From the NCBI GenBank assembly GCA_023144875.1, contig JAGLEW010000110.1:1-30119 (forward strand): 30,119 nucleotides of DNA. The letters run 5' to 3'. The position numbers and the translations under genes were made by a program. Below are positions 16,329 through 24,128 of this stretch, piece after piece. Origin of the DNA: Methylococcales bacterium (GTDB lineage Bacteria; Pseudomonadota; Gammaproteobacteria; Methylococcales; Methylomonadaceae). A model generated the notes under the pieces. The model saw only the letters and a list, made by a program, of their open reading frames with translations. It was not told the origin of the DNA and searched no databases. How positions within the stretch are numbered: position 1 is the first letter of the stretch; each line of letters begins with the position of its first letter.

Positions 16329-16853
16329 TTAAAAGCAGGAGGCATAATCTAAGATGGCATCTTGGCATTGAAAAAATATTCGTGGGTAATCAATCCGAAT
16401 AATCAGCTTTAATAGATAGTCAAAACATAAAACTAAGGTCACAAACCGTGCGCCAATTGCTGGTATTCGAAACTGAGTATTGACCGAGTTTCTCCAAACG
16501 CTAATGATCCAAAAAACAGCGGGCATCAGTAAAATTAAATGCACTTCATCCCAGCTTGAGACCGTAAAACTTCCTGATCGAGCTAAATGATCTGTGAAAT
16601 ATAAGCTGACATTGACTAGTATAAAAAAAGGCCAAAAAACCAACCACAGTTTAATTTGACCATTCCACGCATCAAATAAATATTGATAGCCACTTAAATC
16701 CGAAATTTTGCCCCATTTAATCTCAGCATAAAAGGAATTAAACGGGGTTACGATGGTTAATAACAGCAGTATAAAAACCAGAATAACCGCATATTCTTGC
16801 AGGGTGCCTAATTGTATATAGGTCAAAAAAAGGGGGAGGGAATAGATCAGCAT
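16329..16853 (-). CDS. Four-segment integral membrane protein, unknown function
   Basis: 174 residues with hydrophobic segments at about 20-38, 66-86, 103-120 and 135-151. Aromatic and charged marks between them (IKLWLVFWPFF at 67-77, VWRNSVNT at 119-126, GARFV at 134-138) resemble small uncharacterised membrane proteins of proteobacteria with an 'LW-x-VFW ... VWR ... AR' pattern, but I cannot name a family. The ATG at 16853 is the first start in frame; a stop lies about 60 bases upstream and no Shine-Dalgarno is visible. Convergent with pbpC (17-base gap) and divergent from the DUF5329-like gene. Confidence 0.7.
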   Translation of the reverse strand: MLIYSLPLFLTYIQLGTLQEYAVILVFILLLLTIVTPFNSFYAEIKWGKISDLSGYQYLFDAWNGQIKLWLVFWPFFILVNVSLYFTDHLARSGSFTVSSWDEVHLILLMPAVFWIISVWRNSVNTQFRIPAIGARFVTLVLCFDYLLKLIIRIDYPRIFFQCQDAILDYASCF

Positions 16854-16977
16854 AATTAGTTTATAAATTGTGAGTGAGAATAAAGCCTTATTTAATCGTA
16901 GGTTAAAAGGCGACTAAATATTCATGGGTAAGCTGTCTATACTTATCACAACCTGTCTTTATCAAAGAGTGTCGTCA

Positions 16978-17331
16978 ATGAAATATATCTCCATTGCTGT
17001 ATTTATGTTGTTTTCAAGTTTTGTCCATGCTGAACTTGCCTCTGAGCAAGAAAAAGAAATCCAACATCTGTTCGCGTTTATTAAAGATTCATCCTGTGAA
17101 ATGAACCGCAATGGTACGTTACATAAAAGCGCGGATGCCGCTGAGCATATACAAAAAAAATATGAGTATTTTAAGAAAAAAATTCATAATACAGCTGATT
17201 TTATTCAGCTTTCAGCCACAAAGAGTACTGTAAGTGGTCGCTTTTATACGGTGACATGCGGTGATAATCCACCGTTAAAAGCCAAAGAATGGCTTTTAGG
17301 CGAATTGAAAAAATTTCGCACGACCCAATAA
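16978..17331 (+). CDS. DUF5329-like small periplasmic protein
   Basis: 117 residues from the ATG at 16978, which starts a clean signal peptide (cleavage near VHA, 18); the in-frame ATG at 16924 would bury that signal behind 18 residues. The mature protein has the order I associate with DUF5329: EKEIQHLFAFI helix, C40 followed by NRNG, a Lys/Tyr-rich helix AAEHIQKKYEYFKKK, STVSGRFYTVTCG with C94, and a final EWLLGELKKFR helix. The two cysteines are probably a disulfide. Function unknown. The 124-base divergent gap upstream must hold promoters for this gene and the membrane-protein gene, but none stands out. Confidence 0.78.
   Translation: MKYISIAVFMLFSSFVHAELASEQEKEIQHLFAFIKDSSCEMNRNGTLHKSADAAEHIQKKYEYFKKKIHNTADFIQLSATKSTVSGRFYTVTCGDNPPLKAKEWLLGELKKFRTTQ
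17276..17298. other. Intragenic hairpin near the convergent gene ends
   Basis: TAAAAGCCA, loop AAGAA, TGGCTTTTA: a perfect 9-bp stem inside the 3' part of the DUF5329-like gene and about 58-80 bases beyond the stop of the opposing gene. It could help end transcripts of the minus-strand gene, though no long T run follows. It may also be only a consequence of the coding sequence. Confidence 0.3.
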
Positions 17332-17355
17332 CAAATCAACACAGGCGGTGAGGCT

Positions 17356-17748
17356 TTATTTTGTTGCATAAAAGCCAAATTTTCGACCTCCCCAATAAGT
17401 GATGCCTGCCATTTTATTTTTATCCCAACTAAAAAGATAGGCATCAAATTTTTGGGTATTATTAGGAAAATTTAGATGAAAAACCATGTGTTGCCCTTTT
17501 TCATTAATTTTTTCAATACGACCTTGGTAATGCTCTCCTTTGCTGGTTTTATAATGAATGGCCATTGAACACCACGAACTGGTCATGCAATCGGCTTTAT
17601 TTTCTCGAATACTCAAAGTGCCTATCCAGCCATCATGATTCATGGTGTATTCCCCCAGCCACTCCCAGCTTTTGGTATCCGCCGAGGCGTGCAATGGGAT
17701 ACATAACATAATTGCTAAGGTGATGGCTTTTAGATGATATGATTTCAT
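17356..17748 (-). CDS. Small secreted protein of unknown function
   Basis: 130 residues with signal peptide to about ASA (23). The mature part is beta-rich: WEWLGEYTMNHDGWIGTLSI, two cysteines close together (C54 and C60, likely disulfide), a Lys/Glu-rich middle, and the end MAGITYWGGRKFGFYATK. This looks like a small beta-barrel or sandwich whose last strands carry 'aG-T-W-G-x-x-FGFYA', a pattern I have seen in hypothetical proteins but cannot name. It is convergent with the DUF5329-like gene (24-base gap) and lies upstream of pilT's end on the same strand, 37 bases downstream of the pilT stop, so it may be co-transcribed with pilT. Confidence 0.68.
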   Translation of the reverse strand: MKSYHLKAITLAIMLCIPLHASADTKSWEWLGEYTMNHDGWIGTLSIRENKADCMTSSWCSMAIHYKTSKGEHYQGRIEKINEKGQHMVFHLNFPNNTQKFDAYLFSWDKNKMAGITYWGGRKFGFYATK

Positions 17749-17785
17749 GAGAGGATTACCTTGTCTGGGTGAAAATTATGTGTGG

Positions 17786-18823
17786 TTAAATAAATAACGC
17801 TTTATTGACGGCTTTCCCGCGCGCATCTGCGCTGCTAATTAGGCCTTTTGCCACTTTTTCTTTTAAATCTTGATCTAAGGTTTGCATACCATCGCGTCGT
17901 CCTGTTTGGATGGCTGAATACATTTGTGCGACTTTTGCTTCACGAATTAAATTTCGGATGGCAGAGGTTCCTACCATGATTTCATGCGCGGCAATTCGAC
18001 CGCCGCCGACTTTTTTTAATAAGGTTTGTGAAATGACCGCTTGTAATGATTCCGACAACATAGCACGAATCATGTCTTTTTCAGCGGCAGGAAAAACATC
18101 AATAATTCGATCAACGGTTTTTGCGGCTGAGGTAGTATGTAAGGTTCCAAACACTAAATGCCCTGTTTCTGCCGCTGACATGGCTAAACGAATGGTTTCT
18201 AAATCCCGCATTTCTCCGACGAGAATAATATCAGGGTCTTCCCGTAGTGCCGAGCGTAAAGCTTCACTAAAGCCTAAAGTGTCACGGTGAATTTCTCGTT
18301 GGTTAATCAGTGATTTTTTTGATTTATGGACAAATTCAATTGGGTCTTCAACGGTTAATATATGCTCATAACGAGTGCTGTTAATATGATCGACCATTGC
18401 CGCTAAGGTGGTTGACTTTCCCGATCCTGTAGGGCCTGTAACGAGAATCATACCGCGTGAATTAAGGGTTAAGTCTTTAAAAAATTGGGGGGCAGCAAGT
18501 TGTTCTAGGCTTAAGATTTCAGAGGGAATACAGCGAAATACGGCCGCCGCACCTCGGTTTTGATTAAATGCATTCACTCTAAATCGCGCCACGCTGGGGA
18601 GTTCAAATGAAAAATCAACCTCTAAAAATTCTTCATAATCTTTACGCTGTTTATCGTTCATAATGTCATAAATCAACGCATGAACTTGTTTATGCTCTAT
18701 CGCTGGAATATTAATACGGCGCATATCGCCATCAACCCGAATCATTGGGGGAAGCCCTGACGATAAATGTAAATCAGAGGATTTGCTTTTAACCATAAAA
18801 GTTAATAATTCCGTAATGTCCAT
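17786..18823 (-). CDS. pilT: Type IV pilus retraction ATPase PilT
   Basis: 345 residues, the standard PilT length. It is the hexameric motor that disassembles pili for twitching and DNA uptake. An N-terminal PAS-like domain (DLHLSSGLPPMIRVDG) precedes the RecA-like core: Walker A GPTGSGKS (130-137), Asp box around 158-163 (VEDPIEF), Walker B with E204 (ILVGEMRD), His box GTLHTTSAAKT, and the C-terminal AIRNLIRE (288-295) needed for retraction in PilT but not in PilB. AAGGA lies seven bases before the ATG. It is divergent from yggS, the usual gammaproteobacterial neighbour; no pilU follows. Confidence 0.96.
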   Translation of the reverse strand: MDITELLTFMVKSKSSDLHLSSGLPPMIRVDGDMRRINIPAIEHKQVHALIYDIMNDKQRKDYEEFLEVDFSFELPSVARFRVNAFNQNRGAAAVFRCIPSEILSLEQLAAPQFFKDLTLNSRGMILVTGPTGSGKSTTLAAMVDHINSTRYEHILTVEDPIEFVHKSKKSLINQREIHRDTLGFSEALRSALREDPDIILVGEMRDLETIRLAMSAAETGHLVFGTLHTTSAAKTVDRIIDVFPAAEKDMIRAMLSESLQAVISQTLLKKVGGGRIAAHEIMVGTSAIRNLIREAKVAQMYSAIQTGRRDGMQTLDQDLKEKVAKGLISSADARGKAVNKALFI

Positions 18824-18922
18824 AACATCCTTCTATAAAGTTTTCAGTGTAGAATAGCGTGTAATTTTAGGGGCACGCGTCATGCGTACTTATGGTAGCA
18901 CTATTTTTTATATTGATCTTCT

Positions 18923-19600
18923 ATGAACACATTACAACAAAATTTTTATGCCGTACAATCTTTGATAAAACAGGCGGAAAAAGTCGCTGATCGTGAGGAA
19001 TCATCGGTTACTTTATTAGCGGTAAGTAAAAAACAATCCTCGGATAAAATCGCGGAAATGTATGCATTAGGCCAGCGAAATTTTGGTGAAAATTATCTGC
19101 AAGAGGCCTTGATGAAACAACAACAACTTGCCGATTGTGCGATTAATTGGCATTTTATTGGCCCAATTCAATCGAATAAAACCAAATCTATTGCGGAGAA
19201 TTTTAATTGGGTGCATAGTGTGGATCGTTTGAAAATTGCAAAACGTTTGAGTGCCCAACGCCCCGCGCATTTACCGCCATTAAATATTTGTCTGCAAGTG
19301 AACATTAGTGACGAGCACACTAAATCAGGGGTTTTATTAGCAAACTTATCCTCGTTGGTGACGGAAGTATTGGGATTAAAAAATATTTGTCTGCGGGGGG
19401 TGATGGCAATTCCTAAACCGCGATTGGATTATGAATTACAACGACAACCGTATCGTAAGCTTCATCAAGCGGTGTTGCGTTTAAATGTGCCAACTATAGA
19501 TACTTTTTCGTTTGGAATGACAGGGGATTTAAAGGCAGCGATTGTTGAAGGCGCAACGATGGTTAGAATTGGTACCGCACTTTTTGGACAGCGCCTATAA
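18923..19600 (+). CDS. yggS: Pyridoxal-phosphate homeostasis protein YggS (PLPBP/PROSC)
   Basis: 225 residues, single-domain TIM barrel like the N-terminal part of alanine racemase. It binds PLP without known catalysis and balances B6 vitamers. The PLP lysine is K36 or its neighbour in LLAVSKKQS; FGENYLQEA, WHFIGPIQSNK and the phosphate-binding end GATMVRIGTALFG are the family's landmarks. The usual SMGMS is SFGMT here. The divergent pairing with pilT agrees with many gammaproteobacteria; proC or yggT, often downstream, are replaced by the unknown membrane/coiled-coil pair. Confidence 0.93.
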   Translation: MNTLQQNFYAVQSLIKQAEKVADREESSVTLLAVSKKQSSDKIAEMYALGQRNFGENYLQEALMKQQQLADCAINWHFIGPIQSNKTKSIAENFNWVHSVDRLKIAKRLSAQRPAHLPPLNICLQVNISDEHTKSGVLLANLSSLVTEVLGLKNICLRGVMAIPKPRLDYELQRQPYRKLHQAVLRLNVPTIDTFSFGMTGDLKAAIVEGATMVRIGTALFGQRL

Positions 19601-19648
19601 TTTATCTATTTTTTTAAAATTGTTACCTTATTACAAACTTTTTATTCA

Positions 19649-20896
19649 ATGGCACAATCGAAATTTCAAAAGCAAAAAAGCTCAAGTGTAGGGCTGATTA
19701 TTAACCGTGTTCAATCGTTATTTGTTGGAATATTAAAAATTTGGACAATTCCGATTGTCTTAATGTTGAGTGTGGCTTCTGGCTTTACCACTTATTACGG
19801 CTTATCCCATTTTATTACTGATTGGATTGCGTTGGTCATTACCGTGGCGATTCAGTCTATTATTGTGATTTGCTCCTTAGAAATAGCGGGTATTCATTGG
19901 AAGGCGAATCGCTTTCGGTATTTTACGGCTTTGTTATCATTACTGGTGGCATTATCGGCTTCGGTGTCTTTTTCATATTTTAAATTTTATGAAATTTCAC
20001 AACAAGATAGCATTCATATTAATCGTTTAAATGAAATTCGAATTAATGTAAGAACTTATTTGAATGACACTATTCAATTAAAAGCCACTATTTTACGCCA
20101 GCAACGTGATGAATTAGAAAAGGTGGCGTTAGAAGTTTCAAAAGCCTATTTAGGGACGCATCCTGAAATGGCTAAAAATTATAAAGACCAAATCGGGGAA
20201 GGGCCTATTTGGCAACATTATCATAATCTTCATGAAGCAAAGAAACAGCGCTATCAACAGTTAGAGCAAGAATTTAAAACACTGGAGACGCATGTGTTTG
20301 AATTACAGCAAAGCCTGACATTATTGGATACGGCGACTGATTTGGAAAAAGCGTATTTTAATTTTAGAAATAATTTTCAAAAGGTGCAAGGACACATTAA
20401 CCAATTATCAAGTCGATTTGGGCAGAGTTTATCCAGCCCCCCTTTGTTGTTGAGTTATAAAGAATTAACCCGCGAAGTAACTCCCTCATTAGCGATGTGG
20501 CAAAGCTTTTCTTTATTTGCTTTTATTTGTGCGGCAATGGTCGATTTTTTTACGACCTTATTATCGTATCGGCTTGAATTTAGCGCACCAGGGCCTTTAA
20601 CCAAAGAGGAGGAGGAATTGATTTTTGAATGTATTCTGCAATTTACTGAGTTTAGAATTAATAAAAATGATGAATTGGAAATGGTGATTGAAAAAACGGA
20701 TCTTGAAAAGGCACGGCGTTATTCTGATTGGTCACGCATGTTTGCCGTAGGTCTGTTATTAAACCGAGGTTTTTTGCGTAAAATTGATGAAAGAACGGTT
20801 GAATTTGCGCCCAATATTTACCCAATTATTGCTGAAAAAATTGGCGAAAAGCTCATGCAACGAAAAGAAATGCGAGGAAACCATGGCGCAAAATGA
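19649..20896 (+). CDS. Four-segment membrane protein with large coiled-coil loop, unknown function
   Basis: 415 residues. Basic N-terminus without a cleavable signal, membrane segments at about 28-47, 57-77 and 92-110, then a roughly 170-residue Gln/Glu/Lys-rich helical region (111-283) with coiled-coil character, a fourth segment at about 284-306, and a charged C-terminal domain to 415. By topology the coiled coil should lie on the opposite side of the membrane from both ends. The '3 TM, coiled coil, 1 TM' layout recalls DUF4407-type proteins, but I see no decisive motif. It overlaps the next gene by 14 bases, so the two proteins are very likely partners. No Shine-Dalgarno is visible before the ATG at 19649. 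Confidence 0.75.
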   Translation: MAQSKFQKQKSSSVGLIINRVQSLFVGILKIWTIPIVLMLSVASGFTTYYGLSHFITDWIALVITVAIQSIIVICSLEIAGIHWKANRFRYFTALLSLLVALSASVSFSYFKFYEISQQDSIHINRLNEIRINVRTYLNDTIQLKATILRQQRDELEKVALEVSKAYLGTHPEMAKNYKDQIGEGPIWQHYHNLHEAKKQRYQQLEQEFKTLETHVFELQQSLTLLDTATDLEKAYFNFRNNFQKVQGHINQLSSRFGQSLSSPPLLLSYKELTREVTPSLAMWQSFSLFAFICAAMVDFFTTLLSYRLEFSAPGPLTKEEEELIFECILQFTEFRINKNDELEMVIEKTDLEKARRYSDWSRMFAVGLLLNRGFLRKIDERTVEFAPNIYPIIAEKIGEKLMQRKEMRGNHGAK

Positions 20897-21989
20897 GATT
20901 GAATTGGCTTTAAAAGATTTATTAACCAATGACATGGGCGATGCCAATGTGGTGGCCGAAAGTTGGGAAGCAGGCTTTGATCTTAATCGACAAATTGTCG
21001 TGAGTAAAATTTTATTTTATAAAGCTATTTTTTTACGACCTGAGCATTATGTGCAGCGTTTTCATCACACTATTCATCCCTTATTGGTTCAAGATTGGGA
21101 AATTATTGAGCAGATAGAGTTGTATGATGGGTTTTGTTCAATGGATATTAATTTAAAAATACGCTTTCAGGCAACGCTTAAATACGTTGAACTTAATTCA
21201 AATTTTTTATTGGAAATTAATCAACATATTAAATCGGTATATGAAAACCAGCTATTAAGTATTGTTTATAATGAATTAACGGCTATTTCAGATGGGGCGT
21301 GGCTGAAAAAAGGGTTAGCGAATGTTGAACGTAAAATTTCGCGGTATATTTCTGAGACATTTATTTTACATCATGTACAGGCGCAGGTTTCTTGTGCTTT
21401 AAAGCCCAATTTTAAAGAGTTTCCTCATATAGAGTTGACCAAAGAAAATATTAATTTAAGTTTGGCACAAAAAGATTTTGAAATTGAAAATAAAAACCGC
21501 CAAGAGCTTTATAGACAAGAGGTTGAAGCGGAAAAAAATCAGCAACAACAGAAAAGGCAATTATTAGAACAATTAAATGTTGATTTGGAGATTGATCGTT
21601 TAAAAATTGCACTGCAAGCGGAACATGAGCGCTTGATTTTGGTTGAAAAAGAAGGGATGCAACTGGATTATTTTGCCATAGAAGAACGGCTTTGTACGGA
21701 AAAAGTGGCTCATGAAAATCGCTTAAAAGAAATTAAATTAGATGCGGAATTTAAACGGCGACATGCACAACGTGAAGCAACCCGAAAAGAGTTGTCAGAA
21801 GCATTAAATTATCGAAAAGTGTTAACAGAAAAACAATTAAAGGCGGATATTTATCGCTATGAAGAACAGCAAAAACATTGGTTGGCGGCAAAAGAACGGG
21901 TTTATATGCAACGAGCGGCTTTCGTGCTGAAGCAAGAAAAATTACAGATAAGGGAAAAGCGTCAACAATTAGGGCGAACGGCTAATTAA
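20883..21989 (+). CDS. Soluble coiled-coil protein, partner of the preceding membrane protein
   Basis: 368 residues, no signal or membrane segment. The N-terminal part (1-200) is a folded, mostly helical domain; from about 205 to the end it is almost continuous Gln/Glu/Lys/Arg-rich coiled coil. Three short acidic/basic heptad blocks (EVEAEKNQQQQKRQ, IDRLKIALQAEHER, EYR-type segments) give it the look of a filament- or scaffold-forming protein. The ATG at 20883 has AGGA just upstream and lies inside the end of the previous gene; an open frame back to 20784 is only overlap. No homologous family comes to mind. Gene coupling and matching coiled-coil content suggest it docks on the cytoplasmic domain of the membrane protein. 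Confidence 0.75.
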   Translation: MAQNEIELALKDLLTNDMGDANVVAESWEAGFDLNRQIVVSKILFYKAIFLRPEHYVQRFHHTIHPLLVQDWEIIEQIELYDGFCSMDINLKIRFQATLKYVELNSNFLLEINQHIKSVYENQLLSIVYNELTAISDGAWLKKGLANVERKISRYISETFILHHVQAQVSCALKPNFKEFPHIELTKENINLSLAQKDFEIENKNRQELYRQEVEAEKNQQQQKRQLLEQLNVDLEIDRLKIALQAEHERLILVEKEGMQLDYFAIEERLCTEKVAHENRLKEIKLDAEFKRRHAQREATRKELSEALNYRKVLTEKQLKADIYRYEEQQKHWLAAKERVYMQRAAFVLKQEKLQIREKRQQLGRTAN

Positions 21990-22017
21990 AATCAACCGTT
22001 CAAGCGCCTGCTAATGA

Positions 22018-22728
22018 TTATTCTTTGGCTAAGGCTTTGGCTAAGGCTTTTGGTGGGACATAACCTGGTAAAATATTGCCTTTTTCAGTGACGATCATGG
22101 GGGTGCCTCGTACTTCAAATAATTGCGCTAAGTCCATGTGTTTATCCAGTGGATTGTCGCAGGTTTTTTTCTCAGGATCGGTGCCTGATTTTGCCGCAGT
22201 TAATGCTTTTTTACGATCTGTGGCACATAAAACTGAGACCGCTTTGTTATAAGACTCTGAGCCTTTGCCTGCTCTTGGGAAAAATAAATAATTGACTTGA
22301 ATGCCTTCGGCGAGGTATTCATTGATTTGACCATGAAGTTTCCGACAATAGCCGCAATCAATATCGGTGAAAATATAAACGTTATGCTTAACGGTTGCAG
22401 GCTTAAAAATAATCATATTTTTTTCGCCAACGGCTTTTAAAGCACTGATACGTGAGCCAGCGAGTTTTTCTTCAGTGATGTCTTTTTTATTCGCAATATC
22501 AATAATATGACCTTGCAATAAATACTTGCCATCGTCTGAGACATAAAAAATAGCCCCTTCAATACTGACTTCTTTTAGCCCAGGGATTTCAGAATTTTTT
22601 AACGATTCTATTTTAGCGTTGGGCATGGCTTTTTTTAAGACCGCTTTAATAGTGGCATCATCGGCTTGTACACAGGTAAAACCGAGTAGACTGGCCGCAA
22701 ATAAAGTATATTTAAAAATTTTTTTCAT
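22018..22728 (-). CDS. dsbC: Thiol:disulfide isomerase DsbC
   Basis: 236 residues with a signal peptide to about QA (22). The N-terminal dimerisation domain (24-80) is followed by a thioredoxin domain with active site CGYC (125-128), a structural disulfide pair C168 and C190, and the cis-proline P210 in RGTPMIV. DsbC reshuffles wrong disulfides in periplasmic proteins and is kept reduced by DsbD. The C-terminus has a small repeat, AKALAKALAKE. It lies 37 bases downstream of rseP with no terminator between, so it is probably the last gene of the envelope operon. It occupies the place where bamA is usually found. Confidence 0.93.
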   Translation of the reverse strand: MKKIFKYTLFAASLLGFTCVQADDATIKAVLKKAMPNAKIESLKNSEIPGLKEVSIEGAIFYVSDDGKYLLQGHIIDIANKKDITEEKLAGSRISALKAVGEKNMIIFKPATVKHNVYIFTDIDCGYCRKLHGQINEYLAEGIQVNYLFFPRAGKGSESYNKAVSVLCATDRKKALTAAKSGTDPEKKTCDNPLDKHMDLAQLFEVRGTPMIVTEKGNILPGYVPPKALAKALAKE

Positions 22729-22765
22729 ATTGATCGTCTTGGCTTGTTTAAAAGTTAAAGAAGTT

Positions 22766-24124
22766 TTAGAAAAAGCGTTCTATGTCTAAAAAAACAGAAA
22801 ACAGCATAAGTAACAGTAATAAAAATATTCCAATTTGTTGAAAAATAATCTGAATTTGTTCAGAAACTGGGCTGCCTTTAATAGCTTCAACCGCATAAAA
22901 GAGTAAGTGGCCGCCATCTAATACGGGCACTGGCAGTAAATTTAACACCCCAAGGCTTACGCTAACAATCGCTAAAAATTTAAGAAAGTGTACATAGCCC
23001 ATTTCAGCCGATTGTCCTGCGTATTGGGCGATACTAATAGGACCGCTGAGATTATCCGTCGAGGCTTTCCCAATCAACATTTTCCCCATCATTTTTAATG
23101 ACATACTCGCATTGGTATAGGTTTCATGAAAGGCTTCAAGCAGGGCCTCTCCGACGGGTAGGGAATAATAAACCACCATGGACTTGCGATCACGCTCACT
23201 TAAAAATAATTGTGCACCTATTCGCCCGATGATTTTATCATTTGTTTCAGTGGCTTTTGGTGTGATTGCAATCGGCAACTGAACACCGTCTCGCTCAATT
23301 AAAAGCGCAATCATTTTTTCAGGACGTTGTTGTACATATTCGACCCATTGCATCCAGTCGTCAATCATTATGTTGTCGGCTTGTATAATTAAATCCCCTT
23401 GTTGTAAACCTGAGCTTGATGCCGAGCTATTGCTTAAAACAGTGCCAATAATAGGGGAGAATTTGGGGGTATTTAATACAAAACCCAATCGTTCAAACAA
23501 CAGTTTAGGTTTCATGCTCACCTCTTCTGGGACATTCAAGGACTTAGATTGTTCAATACCGTCGGTTGTTTGAGTGGTAATATTGATTTTTTGTTCACCA
23601 CTGATTGCACTGGAGAAAATAGCACTCATGGCTTTCGTCCATGTTGGGGTTTTTTTGTCATTGACGGAAATAATTTTTTCCCCTCGAGAAAACCCCGCTT
23701 GATAGGCAAGTGTATTGGCTTTAGGTTCACCAATAATGGGCGTGATACCCGACTCTCCTATGATCGCAACCATCCAATATAAAAAGATGGCTAAGATTAA
23801 GTTAAATAAGGGACCTGCGGCGACAATCGCAACACGTGCGCCTAAAGATTGGCGGTTGAAAGCAAAGGGAAGATCCTCTTTTTTAACAGGGCCTTCGCGT
23901 TCATCCACCATTTTAACGTAGCCGCCTAAAGGAATGGCAGATAGAACATATTCGGTGGAATCTGGATTTTTTTGATATGAAAAGACTACTTTTCCAAAGC
24001 CGACTGAAAATCGAAGGACTTTGACACCACAGCGACGTGCGACCCAAAAATGCCCAAATTCATGAAAGGACACTAAAATCGCAATGGCGACTATAAAATG
24101 AAACAGTGTATAAAGAAGTTCCAT
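22766..24124 (-). CDS. rseP: Site-2 intramembrane metalloprotease RseP
   Basis: RseP cuts the anti-sigma factor RseA within the membrane after DegS and releases sigma E; it also clears leftover signal peptides. The 452-residue protein has the zinc motif HEFGH (H21, E22, H25) in TM1, two PDZ domains (about 133-210 and 222-300), and the second active-site motif PVPVLDGGHL with D403 near the C-terminal membrane segments. The start at 24124 lies four bases after the dxr stop and gives the family's standard N-terminus; the frame upstream to 24178 overlaps dxr and adds a non-conserved basic leader. E. coli RseP is 450 residues. Confidence 0.95.
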   Translation of the reverse strand: MELLYTLFHFIVAIAILVSFHEFGHFWVARRCGVKVLRFSVGFGKVVFSYQKNPDSTEYVLSAIPLGGYVKMVDEREGPVKKEDLPFAFNRQSLGARVAIVAAGPLFNLILAIFLYWMVAIIGESGITPIIGEPKANTLAYQAGFSRGEKIISVNDKKTPTWTKAMSAIFSSAISGEQKINITTQTTDGIEQSKSLNVPEEVSMKPKLLFERLGFVLNTPKFSPIIGTVLSNSSASSSGLQQGDLIIQADNIMIDDWMQWVEYVQQRPEKMIALLIERDGVQLPIAITPKATETNDKIIGRIGAQLFLSERDRKSMVVYYSLPVGEALLEAFHETYTNASMSLKMMGKMLIGKASTDNLSGPISIAQYAGQSAEMGYVHFLKFLAIVSVSLGVLNLLPVPVLDGGHLLFYAVEAIKGSPVSEQIQIIFQQIGIFLLLLLMLFSVFLDIERFF

Positions 24125-24128
24125 TCGC

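Noticed and set aside
20784..20882. Longer N-terminus for the soluble coiled-coil protein
   Set aside because: That stretch is the coding end of the preceding membrane-protein gene; the ATG at 20883 has AGGA at a good distance.
22018..22055. Repeat GGCTAAGGCTTT at the dsbC 3' end as a terminator or mobile-element scar
   Set aside because: It is direct, not inverted, and simply encodes the AKALAKALAKE tail of DsbC.
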